Shown here: positions 34,974 through 45,372 of the stretch, piece after piece
How positions within the stretch are numbered: position 1 is the stretch's first letter
Layout: every line of letters begins with the position of its first letter
NCBI RefSeq assembly: GCF_001583435.1
Contig: NZ_CP013251.1
Coordinates: forward strand, 4,663,215 to 4,727,214
Reading direction: 5' to 3'
Length of the DNA stretch: 64,000 nt
Source: Endozoicomonas montiporae CL-33
GTDB lineage: Bacteria > Pseudomonadota > Gammaproteobacteria > Pseudomonadales > Endozoicomonadaceae
Made by a program: the position numbers and the translations under genes
Notes under the pieces: model-generated
What the model saw: the letters and a program-made list of their open reading frames with translations, nothing else
Told to the model about the DNA's origin: nothing
Databases searched by the model: none

Positions 34974-36806
34974 ATGTCAGCTAATTCGCAACAACAATCC
35001 CGACTGAAAGAGCTTATCTCTCGCGGTAAGGAACAGGGCTACCTGACTTATGCAGAGGTAAACGACCATCTGCCGGAAGACATTTCTGATCCGGATCAGG
35101 TCGAAGACATCATCCGCATGATTAACGACATGGGTATTACGGTCTACGAAACAGCGCCGGACGCCGATACCCTGTTGATGGCAGAAGCCGAAACTGACGA
35201 AGCGGCCGTAGAAGAAGCAGCGGCTGCTCTTGCTGCTGTGGAGCAGGAAGCTGGTCGAACCACCGACCCGGTACGTATGTACATGCGTGAAATGGGTACT
35301 GTAGAACTTCTCACCCGTGAAGGCGAAATCCAGATCGCCAAGCGTATTGAAGAAGGTCTGCGCGAAGTCATGTCGGCTCTGTCTCAGTTCCCGGGTTCCG
35401 TACAAATCGTTCTTGATGAATACGATCGCATCAACGAAGAAGAAGGTCGCCTGACCGACCTGATCAGTGGCTACATCGACCCTGATTCCGACGTGACGCC
35501 ACCACCGGCAGCACCGATTCCCAGCGTTGAAGAAATGCAGGAAGACTTCGACGATGATGAAAACGAAGATGACGAGGACGATGAAGAACCGGGCGGTCTG
35601 GACCCGGAAGAAGCCCGCGAACGCTTTGAAGCATTGCAGGTCAAGCATGAGCAGATGATCAACGTTCTGGCCGAGCATGAACGTGGCACACAAGCTGCGA
35701 AGCAGGCTCTGACCGAGCTGGCTGAACCGTTCATGCCACTGAAGCTGGTTCCGCGTATATTCGACATGCTGGTGTTCCGCATTCGCAACACGCTGGAAAA
35801 CATCCGCAGCAATGAACGCGCCATCATGCAATTGTGTGTACGCCGTTCCAAAATGCCGCGCAAGATCTTCCTGAAGACCTTCCCTGGTAACGAAACCAAT
35901 CTGGAATGGGTTGAGCAGATCACTGCCGGCAGCGCCGCTTACTCAGAAAACATCATAGCCTATCGCGATGAAATCATTCGCGCCCAGAAAAAACTGGCTT
36001 CGATCGAGAAGGATTACGGCATCACGCTTAACCAGATCAAAGACATCAACCGCAAGATGTCTCTGGGTGAAGCCCGCGCCCGTCGCGCCAAGAAAGAGAT
36101 GGTTGAGGCCAACCTGCGTCTGGTGATTTCTATTGCCAAGAAATACACCAACCGTGGCCTGCAATTCCTGGACCTGATTCAGGAAGGTAACATCGGCCTG
36201 ATGAAAGCCGTAGACAAGTTCGAATACCGTCGTGGTTACAAGTTCTCCACGTACGCTACCTGGTGGATTCGCCAGGCGATCACCCGCTCTATTGCCGACC
36301 AGGCTCGTACGATCCGTATTCCGGTACACATGATCGAGACCATCAACAAACTGAACCGCATCTCCCGTCAGATGCTTCAGGAAATGGGTCGCGAACCAAC
36401 GCCGGAAGAACTGGCCGTGCGCATGGAAATGCCGGAAGACAAGATCCGCAAGGTTCTGAAGATTTCCAAAGAGCCTATTTCCATGGAAACGCCGATTGGT
36501 GACGATGAAGATTCCCACCTGGGTGACTTTATCGAAGATGCGACCATCCAGTCGCCCATCGATCGAGCTACAGGTTCCGGCCTGAAAGAGTCTACCCGCC
36601 AGGTACTCTCCGGGCTGACTGCCCGTGAGGCAAAAGTCCTGCGTATGCGTTTCGGTATCGACATGAACACCGACCACACTCTGGAAGAAGTGGGTAAGCA
36701 GTTCGACGTTACCCGCGAACGTATCCGTCAGATCGAAGCCAAGGCTCTGCGCAAGCTGCGCCATCCTACCCGCTCCGATCACCTGCGCAGCTTCCTGGAC
36801 GAATAA
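34974..36806 (+). CDS. rpoD: RNA polymerase primary sigma factor
   Basis: The 610-residue sigma-70 shows region 1.1 at the N-terminus ([20 protein letters not shown]) and region 1.2 ([20 protein letters not shown]). A non-conserved insert has an acidic run ([13 protein letters not shown], about residues 190-205). Regions 2.1-2.4 follow ([20 protein letters not shown]), and region 4.2 ends in [20 protein letters not shown]. It is the housekeeping sigma factor for transcription initiation and the last gene of the rpsU-yqeY-dnaG-rpoD series, with its own terminator. Confidence 0.98.
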   Translation: MSANSQQQSRLKELISRGKEQGYLTYAEVNDHLPEDISDPDQVEDIIRMINDMGITVYETAPDADTLLMAEAETDEAAVEEAAAALAAVEQEAGRTTDPVRMYMREMGTVELLTREGEIQIAKRIEEGLREVMSALSQFPGSVQIVLDEYDRINEEEGRLTDLISGYIDPDSDVTPPPAAPIPSVEEMQEDFDDDENEDDEDDEEPGGLDPEEARERFEALQVKHEQMINVLAEHERGTQAAKQALTELAEPFMPLKLVPRIFDMLVFRIRNTLENIRSNERAIMQLCVRRSKMPRKIFLKTFPGNETNLEWVEQITAGSAAYSENIIAYRDEIIRAQKKLASIEKDYGITLNQIKDINRKMSLGEARARRAKKEMVEANLRLVISIAKKYTNRGLQFLDLIQEGNIGLMKAVDKFEYRRGYKFSTYATWWIRQAITRSIADQARTIRIPVHMIETINKLNRISRQMLQEMGREPTPEELAVRMEMPEDKIRKVLKISKEPISMETPIGDDEDSHLGDFIEDATIQSPIDRATGSGLKESTRQVLSGLTAREAKVLRMRFGIDMNTDHTLEEVGKQFDVTRERIRQIEAKALRKLRHPTRSDHLRSFLDE

Positions 36807-36830
36807 GTTCCGGAAGATAAGGCGTTAACA

Positions 36831-36869
36831 AAAAGCTGCAAGACCTGAAAAGGTGTTGCAGCTTTTTTT
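36831..36869 (+). terminator. Rho-independent terminator of rpoD
   Basis: The stem AAAAAGCTGCAA/TTGCAGCTTTTT with a 14-base loop is followed by a T-run, 24 bases after the rpoD stop. This is a canonical intrinsic terminator. Confidence 0.92.
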
Positions 36870-37009
36870 ATGCGCCATCGTTGATGCACCTTTTTCCTGC
36901 ATCAGTCAAAAAGCCTCATTCATTTAACGACGATGGTCTGGCATCATAAGCACAAAGGAAACCCGAACAACAAAAAGTCTCTGTAATGGATTACAGACAG
37001 AGGTTAACC

Positions 37010-38491
37010 ATGACAAGTAACACCCCCCTGATTATTATGACGTTCTTCGTCTATCTGGCCATCATGCTGCTGATTGGCGGCTGGGCATGGAAACGCACCA
37101 AAGACTCCTCCGACTATTTTCTGGGTGGCAGAACCCTTGGCCCATGGCCTGCTGCTCTCAGCGCCGGTGCCTCTGACATGAGTGGCTGGTTACTCCTAGG
37201 ACTGCCCGGCTACGCGTTTGCTTCCGGTGTAGAAGCCTTCTGGCTGGCAGGCGGACTGTTTGCGGGCACCTGGCTAAACTGGCTGTTTGTTGCCAGACGC
37301 TTACGTTCCTATTCTCAAATAGCCGGCAACGCTCTGACACTGCCCGAGTTTTTCAGAAATCGTTTCCGTGACAACTCTCGTTCATTACAGGTTGTCTCTG
37401 CCTTCTTTATTTTGCTGTTCTTTCTGTTCTACACCAGCTCCGGTCTGGTTGCAGGCGGAAAACTGTTTGAAACCGTGTTTGACCTGAACTATCGCTGGGC
37501 CGTGATTATCGGCACTGCCTGCATTATCTCCTATACACTGTTTGGCGGCTTTATTGCGGTTTCCTGGACGGACCTGATTCAGGGCTTATTAATGGCCGCA
37601 GCACTGCTACTGGTTCCGGTGGTCGCCCTTCAGACAACAGGCGACACATCAATGACCAGTCAGCTTAAGGATCTGAACCCTGAGCTGCTGAACCCGTTTA
37701 CAGCTGCAGACGGCTCAGCTCTCGGGTTCATTGCCATTATCTCTCTGGCAGCCTGGGGGTTGGGATATTTTGGTCAGCCACACATACTGGCTCGCTTCGC
37801 AGGTATTCGTTCAACAGCAGATATTCCTACAGCTCGCCGCATTGCCGTCGGCTGGTCTGGCATTTCCATGCTGGGTGCCATTATGGTTGGCCTGACCGGC
37901 CTGCTGTTCCTCAACGATAGCAATACTACTCTGGGCGATGGCGAAACGATCTTTATGGTGCTGGTCAACGCCCTGTTCCACCCAATGATCGCTGGCATAC
38001 TTCTGGCCGCGATACTCGCAGCCATTATGAGCACTGCCGACTCCCAGCTACTGGTTTCTTCCTCCGCACTGGCGGAAGACTTCTATAAAGCGGTTCTTCG
38101 TCCTGACGCCAGCTCGGCTGAAGTTCTGATGGTCGGACGCCTTGCCGTAGTCATCATTGCACTGATCGCCCTGTCACTGGCCATGGTGCCAGACAGCTCG
38201 GTACTGGATCTGGTGTCCTATGCCTGGGCAGGCTTTGGTGCTGCCTTTGGCCCTGTACTGATCATGAGTCTGTTCTGGTCACGAATGAACCGTAATGGTG
38301 CTCTGGCAGGTATTATCATTGGCGGAGTCACCGTGGTTATCTGGAAACAGCTCAGTGGCGGATGGTTTGACCTGTATGAGATTGTGCCCGGCATGGCGTT
38401 TGGCTTTGTCGGCATCTACTTCACCAGCCTGTTGAGCGCACCTCCTTCTGAAGACATCACTACCGAGTTCAATGAAGCTCAATCTGCCTGA
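37010..38491 (+). CDS. putP: Sodium/proline symporter
   Basis: The 493-residue SSS-family transporter has about 13 membrane helices. DSSDYFLGGRTLGPWPAALS, GASDMSGWLLLGLPGYAF and STADSQLLVSSSALAEDFY are hallmark PutP blocks. It imports proline with sodium and supplies PutA. I chose the ATG at 37010 because AGAGG lies six bases upstream; the ATG at 36986 lacks a ribosome binding site. putA is at the other end of the window, so the pair is not an operon here. Confidence 0.95.
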   Translation: MTSNTPLIIMTFFVYLAIMLLIGGWAWKRTKDSSDYFLGGRTLGPWPAALSAGASDMSGWLLLGLPGYAFASGVEAFWLAGGLFAGTWLNWLFVARRLRSYSQIAGNALTLPEFFRNRFRDNSRSLQVVSAFFILLFFLFYTSSGLVAGGKLFETVFDLNYRWAVIIGTACIISYTLFGGFIAVSWTDLIQGLLMAAALLLVPVVALQTTGDTSMTSQLKDLNPELLNPFTAADGSALGFIAIISLAAWGLGYFGQPHILARFAGIRSTADIPTARRIAVGWSGISMLGAIMVGLTGLLFLNDSNTTLGDGETIFMVLVNALFHPMIAGILLAAILAAIMSTADSQLLVSSSALAEDFYKAVLRPDASSAEVLMVGRLAVVIIALIALSLAMVPDSSVLDLVSYAWAGFGAAFGPVLIMSLFWSRMNRNGALAGIIIGGVTVVIWKQLSGGWFDLYEIVPGMAFGFVGIYFTSLLSAPPSEDITTEFNEAQSA

Positions 38492-38502
38492 TAAGGTCTG
38501 AC

Positions 38503-38540
38503 GGCTTTTCCCTGCCCCTCGGGGAAAAGCCCTTCCGTTT
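38503..38540 (+). terminator. Hairpin downstream of putP
   Basis: A stem of 10-11 bp, GGCTTTTCCC/GGGGAAAAGCC, with an eight-base loop follows the putP stop by 12 bases. Only a weak T-rich tail (TTCCGTTT) follows. Confidence 0.65.
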
Positions 38541-38784
38541 CAGCTGATCGTTCGATTCAAAGTAAAGCCACTGCGTAGAAATTTATCCCGTTTCGATAAA
38601 TAAAATCAGCCTTTTATACGACATATGACTTTTATTTAAGTTAATTAATGAAGTAAATATCCGGACATACGATTAATAAAACGCAATTTTAATAACGACT
38701 ATTTCTAACAAAAACCATTCAATATCATCTTTTCTTACAATAACTTACTATTGATAACTACTTAGTTAAATAGCACCGAAAATA

Positions 38785-38798
38785 TTGATCCACATCAA
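38785..38798 (+). promoter_or_regulatory. Perfect FNR/ANR-type binding site
   Basis: TTGATCCACATCAA matches the FNR consensus TTGAT-N4-ATCAA at every defined base. It is centred about 290 bases upstream of the pyk start codon. If the TAATAT at 38843 is the -10, the box would sit near -62, a class I activator position. That would give oxygen-dependent control of pyk. Confidence 0.6.
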
Positions 38799-39080
38799 TA
38801 GCGTATGGGTTAAAATTCAAAGGAATTTCATCTTGTTTGCTGTAATATTCGCGCTCCAAAGAATTAACCTGAGTACGTTTCCGAAGGTTTATGCGCCGGT
38901 CAGCTAATCATTTCGATTTCGACAAGTGCGTGAAACTTCCAAAACCGTTCTCGGGCCCTTTTTATCCGGGTTTTAGCTACAGATTTGCATAACACCTTGT
39001 TTGTACAGGGTTTTGTTCGCACAACCTGTTCATACAATACTCTGTAGCTACCCAGCTTCCCTCAAACGGAGATAAATGCA

Positions 39081-40502
39081 GTGAGAAAGACCAAGATAGT
39101 TTGTACTATCGGACCAAAGTCTGAATCCAGGGAAATGCTGACCAAGCTGGTTGACTGTGGCATGAATGTGATGAGACTTAACTTCTCTCACGGCAACTTT
39201 GAAGAGCACGGTGACCGCATCAACACTATTCGTCAGGTGAGCGCGGAAACAGGTAAAAAAGTTGCCATCCTGCTGGACACCAAAGGTCCTGAAATCCGCA
39301 CTGTAAAGCTGCAGGGCGGTAATGACGTGATGCTGACCGCCGGTCAGGAATTCACTCTGACCACCGACGCCAGCGTTATCGGCGACAACACCAAAGTAGC
39401 TGTGACCTACAAAGGTCTGTGTGAAGACCTGAAGCCGGACAACACCGTTCTGCTGGACGACGGTCTGATCGAAATGACCGTTAAGGAAGTTAAAGGCACC
39501 GAAATCCTGTGCGACGTTAAAAACAGCGGCGAACTGGGTGAGAACAAAGGTGTTAACCTGCCAGGCGTCAGCGTTCAACTGCCAGCACTGTCTGAAAAAG
39601 ACAAGGCCGACCTGGTATTCGGTTGCGAGCAGGGCGTTGACTTTGTCGCTGCTTCCTTCATCCGGAAGGCTTCCGACGTTCAGGAAATCCGTGAACTGCT
39701 GGACTCCAACGGCGGCGAAAACATCCACATCATCTCCAAGATCGAAAACCAGGAAGGCGTAGACAACTTCGACGACATCCTGTCTGTTTCTGACGGCATC
39801 ATGGTAGCCCGTGGCGACCTGGGTGTAGAAATTCCGGTTGATCAGGTGATCTTTGCCCAGAAGATGATGATCGGCAAGTGTAACAAAGCGCGTAAGCCGG
39901 TTATCACTGCCACCCAGATGCTGGACTCCATGATCAAAAACCCACGTCCTACCCGTGCAGAAGCCGGTGACGTGGCAAACGCGATTCTGGACGGCACCGA
40001 CGCTGTTATGCTGTCTGGTGAAAGTGCCAAGGGTAAATACCCGGCTGAATCCGTTAGCGTGATGTCCACCATCTGTGAAAGCACTGATGGCACCATCGAG
40101 TCCAAGGTTGAAGGCTACGATCTGGAAATCGAAGAACGTCGCAGCATCACACAGGCCGTTTGCCGTGGTGCCGTTAAAACGTCCGAAACTCTGGAAGCCA
40201 AGCTGATTATCGTTGCGACCAAGAAAGGTAAATCTGCTCGCTCCGTTCGCAAGTTCTTCCCGGATGCTCCAATTCTGGCAGTGACCAGCTCCCAGAAGAC
40301 TGCACAGCAGCTGTGCCTGACCAAAGGTGTTACCACCACGATTGTTGAAGGACTGGACAGCTCTGATCAGTTCTATAAGCTGGGTAAGGATATGGCTGTT
40401 GAAATGGGTCTGGCTAAAGCGGGCGATACGGTTGTTATGGTATCCGGCGCTCTGGTTCCTTCCGGCACCACCAACACCTCTTCTGTTCACATCATCGACT
40501 AA
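39081..40502 (+). CDS. pyk: Pyruvate kinase
   Basis: Pyruvate kinase converts phosphoenolpyruvate and ADP to pyruvate and ATP. The 473-residue protein starts at a GTG (39081) preceded by GGAGA. The N-terminus [15 protein letters not shown], substrate-binding MRLNFSHG, catalytic [28 protein letters not shown] and [20 protein letters not shown] are all canonical. It resembles the PykF-type enzymes activated by fructose 1,6-bisphosphate. It is monocistronic, with a hairpin after the stop. Confidence 0.97.
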   Translation: MRKTKIVCTIGPKSESREMLTKLVDCGMNVMRLNFSHGNFEEHGDRINTIRQVSAETGKKVAILLDTKGPEIRTVKLQGGNDVMLTAGQEFTLTTDASVIGDNTKVAVTYKGLCEDLKPDNTVLLDDGLIEMTVKEVKGTEILCDVKNSGELGENKGVNLPGVSVQLPALSEKDKADLVFGCEQGVDFVAASFIRKASDVQEIRELLDSNGGENIHIISKIENQEGVDNFDDILSVSDGIMVARGDLGVEIPVDQVIFAQKMMIGKCNKARKPVITATQMLDSMIKNPRPTRAEAGDVANAILDGTDAVMLSGESAKGKYPAESVSVMSTICESTDGTIESKVEGYDLEIEERRSITQAVCRGAVKTSETLEAKLIIVATKKGKSARSVRKFFPDAPILAVTSSQKTAQQLCLTKGVTTTIVEGLDSSDQFYKLGKDMAVEMGLAKAGDTVVMVSGALVPSGTTNTSSVHIID

Positions 40503-40525
40503 TACTGTCGTTTACGTGTGACACC

Positions 40526-40550
40526 GTCCCGTATTGCAACAATACGGGAC
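40526..40550 (+). terminator. Hairpin downstream of pyk
   Basis: A perfect 11-bp stem GTCCCGTATTG/CAATACGGGAC with a three-base loop begins 24 bases after the pyk stop. The tail is C/T-rich (TCTTCCCTTC) rather than a pure T-run. The rest of the spacer up to 40829 shows no gene. Confidence 0.75.
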
Positions 40551-40829
40551 TCTTCCCTTCTCCTTTTCTCTTTATTCTTCCACTCCCCAAACTGATCAAA
40601 ATACACCCGCCTTTTATTACTACGCAAACAGGTTAGTGCAAATATCAAGCTCTCAATCACGGGCAACTTACTATTTCAGAGCTAAACTCGTACATTTTTC
40701 ACAAAAAATTATCATTAGTACTCACTTTATTGATCGAAGTCGGCTTTTTGATGCGTCAATACTGGCATATTAAAGCCATGTCAACGTCGTTTAGTTTTTG
40801 ACACAGGTTATTCATGGAGTGTTGTTGGT

Positions 40830-41111
40830 ATGAAATTAATTGAACTGAAAGAAGCCAAGCTCAGATTCAGCCTGGGCGAGATCAGAGGTGGTGCAAAAGT
40901 AGAGCACTATCCGACTCAAAAAGGTTTCTGCCTGCACCTGCTGGATTCAGAACAGACTCATACCCCGTACACCGTTCGCTCTCAGCGTGACCGTCGAATG
41001 CCCAAGCATTATTCCACTCTGGAAGCGGTAACCAACGAACTGAAAAACATTGGCATTGAAACCTTTACTGTTGACCTGACCAAAAAGCCGGAGCCGCGTA
41101 TCGAACGATAA
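40830..41111 (+). CDS. Small conserved-looking protein of unknown function, 93 residues
   Basis: The protein starts MKLIELKEAKLRFSLGEIRG, with GGAGTG upstream of the ATG. It is a mixed alpha/beta, charged, soluble protein with no signal peptide, no Cys cluster and no motif I can name. It is monocistronic, between pyk and the convergent pnp, with its own strong terminator, which supports a real gene. Confidence 0.7.
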   Translation: MKLIELKEAKLRFSLGEIRGGAKVEHYPTQKGFCLHLLDSEQTHTPYTVRSQRDRRMPKHYSTLEAVTNELKNIGIETFTVDLTKKPEPRIER

Positions 41112-41193
41112 ACTGAGACGTACCCTAGCAAATCTATGGCTTGGACCTATCTGCAAAAGAAAAGTCATAGTTACCCATAGGAACTATCCACAT

Positions 41194-41225
41194 AAAAAAA
41201 CAGGAGCCTGAGCTCCTGTTTTTTT
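41194..41225. terminator. Bidirectional terminator between the 40830 gene and pnp
   Basis: AAAAAAACAGGAG/CTCCTGTTTTTTT forms a stem with A- and T-runs on both sides, so it can terminate the plus-strand gene and the convergent pnp transcript. Confidence 0.92.
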
Positions 41226-41246
41226 ATGGTTAACGATCAGCGAGGA

Positions 41247-43349
41247 TCAGGACTGCTGCTCTTTAGCGCGAGCCACTTCCTTGATACTCAGCTTGATGCG
41301 GCCACGGGAATCGATATCCAGTACAACCACTTCAACCTGCTGACCCATCTGCAGATAGTCAGACACTTTCTCAACACGCTCGTCAGCAATCTGGGAAATG
41401 TGCACCAGACCATCACGACCCGGCAGCACGCTAACAAACGCACCAAAGTCTACGATACGGGTCACTTCACCAGTATAGATCTGACCAACTTCTGCATCAG
41501 CAGTGATGCCGTAAACGCGATCGTAAGCAGCCTGAGCCTTTTCCTTGTCGTCTGCAAAGATCTTCACCATACCACTGTCGTCGATATCAACAGAAGCACC
41601 GGTGTCTTCACAGATAGAACGGATAGTCGCACCGCCTTTACCGATAACATCGCGAATCTTGTCCGTATCGATCTTCAGGGACATAGTCATCGGTGCGTTT
41701 TCGTTCAGCTCGGAACGGCTTTCGCTGATGACTTTGTTCATCTCATCCAGAATGTGCAGGCGCGCATCGCATGCCTGATCCAGCGCGATTTCCATGATCT
41801 CTTCGGTGATACCGGCAATCTTGATATCCATCTGCAGGGCAGTGATACCTTCAGAAGTACCGGCTACTTTAAAGTCCATGTCACCCAGATGGTCTTCATC
41901 ACCCAGAATGTCAGTCAGAACGGCAAATTGTTCGCCTTCCTTAACCAGACCCATAGCGATACCAGCGACTGGCGCCTTCAGAGGCACACCCGCGTCCATC
42001 AGAGCCAGGGAAGAACCACAGACGGAAGCCATGGAGCTGGAACCGTTGGATTCAGTGATTTCGGATACGACACGAACAGTGTACGGGAATTCGTCCTGAG
42101 TCGGCAGCATAGCCTGAACACCACGACGAGCCAGACGACCGTGACCAATTTCACGACGACCCGGTGCACCCATACGACCACACTCACCAACAGAGTAAGC
42201 AGGGAAGTTGTAGTGCAGCATGAACGGATCTTTGGTTTCGCCTTCCAGACTGTCGATAATCTGCGCGTCACGGGCAGTACCCAGAGTGGTTGTAACCAGC
42301 GCCTGAGTTTCACCACGGGTGAACAAAGCAGAACCGTGAGTCTTAGGCAGAACACCGATTTCTACGTTGATTGGGCGAACAGTCTTGGTATCACGACCAT
42401 CAATACGTGGCTGTCCATTGATGATGTTGCCGCGAACAACGTTTTTCTCCAGCTTGGAGAAGGCTTTCTCAACATCACCCGCTTCGAACTGACCTTCTTC
42501 TTCACCGACCAGAGCTTCTAACACTTCCTGCTTCAGGGTGCCAACAGCTGCATAGCGATCCTGCTTGATGGTGATCTGATACGCTTCGCGCATCTTGCCT
42601 TCAAACGCAGACATTTTTTCTTTCAGTTCAACATTTTCAGCTTCAGCAGCCCAATCCCAAACAGGCTTGCCCGCTTCAGCAGCAAAGGCTTCTACAGCAC
42701 TGATGACAGATTGGTATTCTTCATGAGCAAACAACACCGCGCCCAGCATTTCGTCTTCAGTCAGCTCTTCGGCTTCAGACTCAACCATCAGTACAGCGTC
42801 TTTGGTACCTGCAACCACCATGTCCAGCTCGGAGGTTTCCAGCTCAGCGTAACTTGGGTTCAGGATGTAACCTTTCTCTTCGTTGAAACCAACGCGGGCA
42901 CCACCAATGGGTCCCTGGAAAGGAATACCGGAAATAGCCAGCGCTGCAGAGCAAGCCACCATCGCCAGAATGTCCGGATCGTTTTTCTTATCCACAGATA
43001 CAACGGTCAGAACCACCTGAACTTCATTCATGAAGCCTTTAGGGAACAGCGGACGAATAGGACGGTCGATCAGGCGGGAGGTCAGGGTTTCTTTTTCACT
43101 AGGACGGCTTTCACGCTTCAGGAAACCGCCAGGAATTTTACCCGCAGCATAGGTCTTTTCCTGATAGTGCACGGACAGAGGGAAGAAGTCCTGTCCGGGC
43201 TTGGCCTCTTTAGCGCCCACAACAGTGGCCAGAACAGACGTTTCACCCATAGTCGCCAGAACCGCACCAGATGCCTGACGGGCAATGCGGCCTGTTTCCA
43301 GAGTGATAGTCTGGTCACCGAATGTAAAAGTTTTGGTTACCGGAGTCAC
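41247..43349 (-). CDS. pnp: Polyribonucleotide nucleotidyltransferase (PNPase)
   Basis: PNPase degrades RNA 3' to 5' with phosphate as part of the degradosome. The 700-residue protein has two RNase PH cores ([35 protein letters not shown]), a KH domain ([18 protein letters not shown]) and an S1 domain ([20 protein letters not shown]). I chose the GTG at 43349 because AAAGGAAAA lies just upstream, giving the start [11 protein letters not shown]; the longer frame from 43379 lacks support. It follows rpsO on the same strand, as in enterics. Confidence 0.97.
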   Translation of the reverse strand: MTPVTKTFTFGDQTITLETGRIARQASGAVLATMGETSVLATVVGAKEAKPGQDFFPLSVHYQEKTYAAGKIPGGFLKRESRPSEKETLTSRLIDRPIRPLFPKGFMNEVQVVLTVVSVDKKNDPDILAMVACSAALAISGIPFQGPIGGARVGFNEEKGYILNPSYAELETSELDMVVAGTKDAVLMVESEAEELTEDEMLGAVLFAHEEYQSVISAVEAFAAEAGKPVWDWAAEAENVELKEKMSAFEGKMREAYQITIKQDRYAAVGTLKQEVLEALVGEEEGQFEAGDVEKAFSKLEKNVVRGNIINGQPRIDGRDTKTVRPINVEIGVLPKTHGSALFTRGETQALVTTTLGTARDAQIIDSLEGETKDPFMLHYNFPAYSVGECGRMGAPGRREIGHGRLARRGVQAMLPTQDEFPYTVRVVSEITESNGSSSMASVCGSSLALMDAGVPLKAPVAGIAMGLVKEGEQFAVLTDILGDEDHLGDMDFKVAGTSEGITALQMDIKIAGITEEIMEIALDQACDARLHILDEMNKVISESRSELNENAPMTMSLKIDTDKIRDVIGKGGATIRSICEDTGASVDIDDSGMVKIFADDKEKAQAAYDRVYGITADAEVGQIYTGEVTRIVDFGAFVSVLPGRDGLVHISQIADERVEKVSDYLQMGQQVEVVVLDIDSRGRIKLSIKEVARAKEQQS

Positions 43350-43712
43350 AATGTTTTCCTTTAGTAAAACCCCGACCATCTGTGGCTGTCACGAGACACG
43401 GATGCAATTCAAAACCTTCTGGCCCAAAGCCACCCAGTAAAGTGCTATCTGGTTAAAAAAACCCAGAGAGACTTGGAATTGCACCCCGATTTGACAGCAA
43501 AATAAGGTCAGGGCTGGATAGAGAGCCTCAACAGCTCTTTTTCATACAGATACACAAAATCCAGTACCTGCTCAACGCAAAACACCGCCAACCTCACAAT
43601 GGAAGCTAGCGGTGCTCTGACTGTGGAAGCCTTGCCCAGCAAGGGCTGGAACAACACTTCCTGTTCTGCTGGCGATTTCAACAGAAACCACCAGAGCTAA
43701 TCCCGAAGGCTA
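43350..43712 (-). promoter_or_regulatory. Structured rpsO-pnp intergenic leader, 363 bp
   Basis: Several minus-strand stems are visible: CTGGTGGTTTC/GAAATCGCCAG (43667-43696) right after rpsO, CCAGCCCTTG/GGGCAAGG, and a long-range pair TGCAATTC/GAATTGCA. In E. coli this interval carries the rpsO terminator, the pnp promoter and an RNase III hairpin for PNPase autocontrol. The stems here could do the same, but that is inference. Confidence 0.5.
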
Positions 43713-43982
43713 TTAGCGACGCAGACCCAGACGTTCGATCAGGCTGCGGTAGCGCTCAACGTCCTTACGCTTCAGGTAGTCCAGCATGCTGCGACGCTGG
43801 TTTACCATGCGGATCAGGCCACGACGGGAATGGTGATCCTTGTGGTTAGCTTTGAAGTGAGACTGCAAACCTTCGATGTTAGCAGTCAGCAGGGCTACCT
43901 GAACTTCAGGACAACCGCTGTCACCTTCAGAGCGACCGAATTCCTTGATGATTTCAGCTTTCTTTTCAACAGTCAAAGCCAT
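43713..43982 (-). CDS. rpsO: 30S ribosomal protein S15
   Basis: This 89-residue protein begins [20 protein letters not shown]. It contains TGSPEVQ-like [18 protein letters not shown], the 16S-binding [19 protein letters not shown] and [21 protein letters not shown]15 organises the 30S central domain and represses its own translation in E. coli. It lies upstream of pnp in the conserved order, but the usual upstream neighbour truB is separated by two plus-strand genes. Confidence 0.98.
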   Translation of the reverse strand: MALTVEKKAEIIKEFGRSEGDSGCPEVQVALLTANIEGLQSHFKANHKDHHSRRGLIRMVNQRRSMLDYLKRKDVERYRSLIERLGLRR

Positions 43983-44278
43983 GATAAAGTCTCCATAGAA
44001 TATGCTTAAACATAAAGCGGGTACGACCGTGCATATTTACAGCCGACCTTGTAGCCAGCGCGCCTCTATACCCTTGCAGGCAGTAGTATGGCAGCACTGG
44101 CAAAATCAAGCGCGCATTCTAACACTAAGGCTGGTAATTATCCAAATCAGGGCATGCCGACACCCCTTCACTCTGAACAGGCACGGTCTGTCATCCAATC
44201 TGACTTTATCCCCAAAGCAGTTGCAGCTGGCATCAAATATTGGTAGCGTGCTGCCGGTTTCAATACCCTGAATTTCTT

Positions 44279-45304
44279 ATGCATCATTACGCCATCCTTG
44301 CCAACCCCGGCCACAATCGCATCTATTTTGATACTGCACTGACAATCGCCAGCAACGAAATTCGTGCGATTACCCAGGCAAAAGATATAGAAATCAACGA
44401 CGTTGGCGAACGCGACCTTAACCTGCCTGCCTGCATCTGCTTCAGCACAGAAGAACCACTGGGCAGCAAGGCACTGAAAGCCCTGTCGGCTTCTTCTATC
44501 TACTACGCCATTTTTGGAGTTCTTGAACAGGGCTTGCTCAAGCCGCTGACGGTCGAGCCTTTTCAAACCTTTCCGGAAAGCCTGAACCAGATTCTCAAGT
44601 ACACCGGCAAAACCAATGAACAGTTCACCCGCATGATGGTGAATCTGGCCCTGAGTGCCTGCAAAACCGGCAGCGATCAGATTACCCTGCTTGACCCTAT
44701 GTGCGGCAAAGGTACAACGCTGTTTGAAGGCATGGTTCGCGGTTTCAGCGTGGTTGGCGTAGAAATCAATGACAAATGGACCCGGGAAATTCAGGCTTAC
44801 CTGATTAACTATCTGAAGAAAGGCCGCTATAAGCACACAAAGGCCAAAGAACGACGCACTCACAACGGCAAGCGCCTGTCCGACGGCTTTACTCTGGAAA
44901 CCGCTGCCAGCAAAGAAGACTTCAGCAATGGCAAAATCCAGACACTGAAAGTATTTCCTGCCGATACCCGAAAAACCCAGTTTCTGGTGAAAAAGAACTC
45001 CTGCGACATTCTGGTATCCGACCTTCCTTATGGTGTTCAACACGGCAGCAAAAATGCCAAAGACCCCAAACTGGATCGCAGCCCTGTAGAGCTGTTAAAA
45101 GAAGCTGCACCGGCATGGAAGCAGGCCATGAAACCCAAGGGCGCCCTGGTGATCTCCTTCAATGAATTCACTTTGAAGTGGAAAGACGCTGCTGAAGCAT
45201 TAACAGAAGCCGGATTCAAAGTACTTGAGGCAGTCCCTTACACAAATTATTTGCATCGGGTTGATCAGTCGATTAATCGCAACCTTATTGTCGCCACCCG
45301 TTGA
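44279..45304 (+). CDS. SAM-dependent methyltransferase, TRM11/UPF0020-like
   Basis: The 341-residue protein has a Rossmann methyltransferase domain with motif I LLDPMCGKGTTLFEG (about residues 140-154), the acidic loop GVEINDKW and a catalytic-type SDLPYGVQHG (about residues 249-258). N/D-PPY-like SDLPYG suggests N-methylation of a nucleic acid base, most likely guanine in tRNA or rRNA. The N-terminal about 110 residues may form the RNA-binding part, although no clear THUMP motif is seen. The ATG at 44279 starts MHHYAILANPGHN. It is on the plus strand between rpsO and truB. Confidence 0.75.
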   Translation: MHHYAILANPGHNRIYFDTALTIASNEIRAITQAKDIEINDVGERDLNLPACICFSTEEPLGSKALKALSASSIYYAIFGVLEQGLLKPLTVEPFQTFPESLNQILKYTGKTNEQFTRMMVNLALSACKTGSDQITLLDPMCGKGTTLFEGMVRGFSVVGVEINDKWTREIQAYLINYLKKGRYKHTKAKERRTHNGKRLSDGFTLETAASKEDFSNGKIQTLKVFPADTRKTQFLVKKNSCDILVSDLPYGVQHGSKNAKDPKLDRSPVELLKEAAPAWKQAMKPKGALVISFNEFTLKWKDAAEALTEAGFKVLEAVPYTNYLHRVDQSINRNLIVATR

Positions 45305-45372
45305 AGACTTCGAACTAAAAACTCTATGCGCTGTCAAATCTATTTCTACTAAAAAACAGAGGTCAGCAGCGC

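Larger units (their letters stand above)
38492..39080. promoter_or_regulatory. pyk upstream region, 589 bp
   Basis: There is no gene in this AT-rich stretch. A hairpin after putP (GGCTTTTCCC/GGGGAAAAGCC, 38503-38531) may terminate putP. An FNR-type box lies at 38785. A TAATAT at 38843-38848 could be a -10. GGAGA before the GTG at 39081 is the pyk ribosome binding site. Confidence 0.5.

Noticed and set aside
34977..36782. Two minus-strand frames (284 and 279 codons) opposite rpoD
   Set aside because: They are antisense shadows of the sigma factor gene.
39048..40490. 480-codon minus-strand frame opposite pyk
   Set aside because: Antisense to a fully conserved pyruvate kinase, with no ribosome binding site and no recognisable motif.
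41226..42521. 431-codon plus-strand frame opposite pnp
   Set aside because: Antisense to the PNPase gene; the strong codon bias of pnp keeps this frame open.
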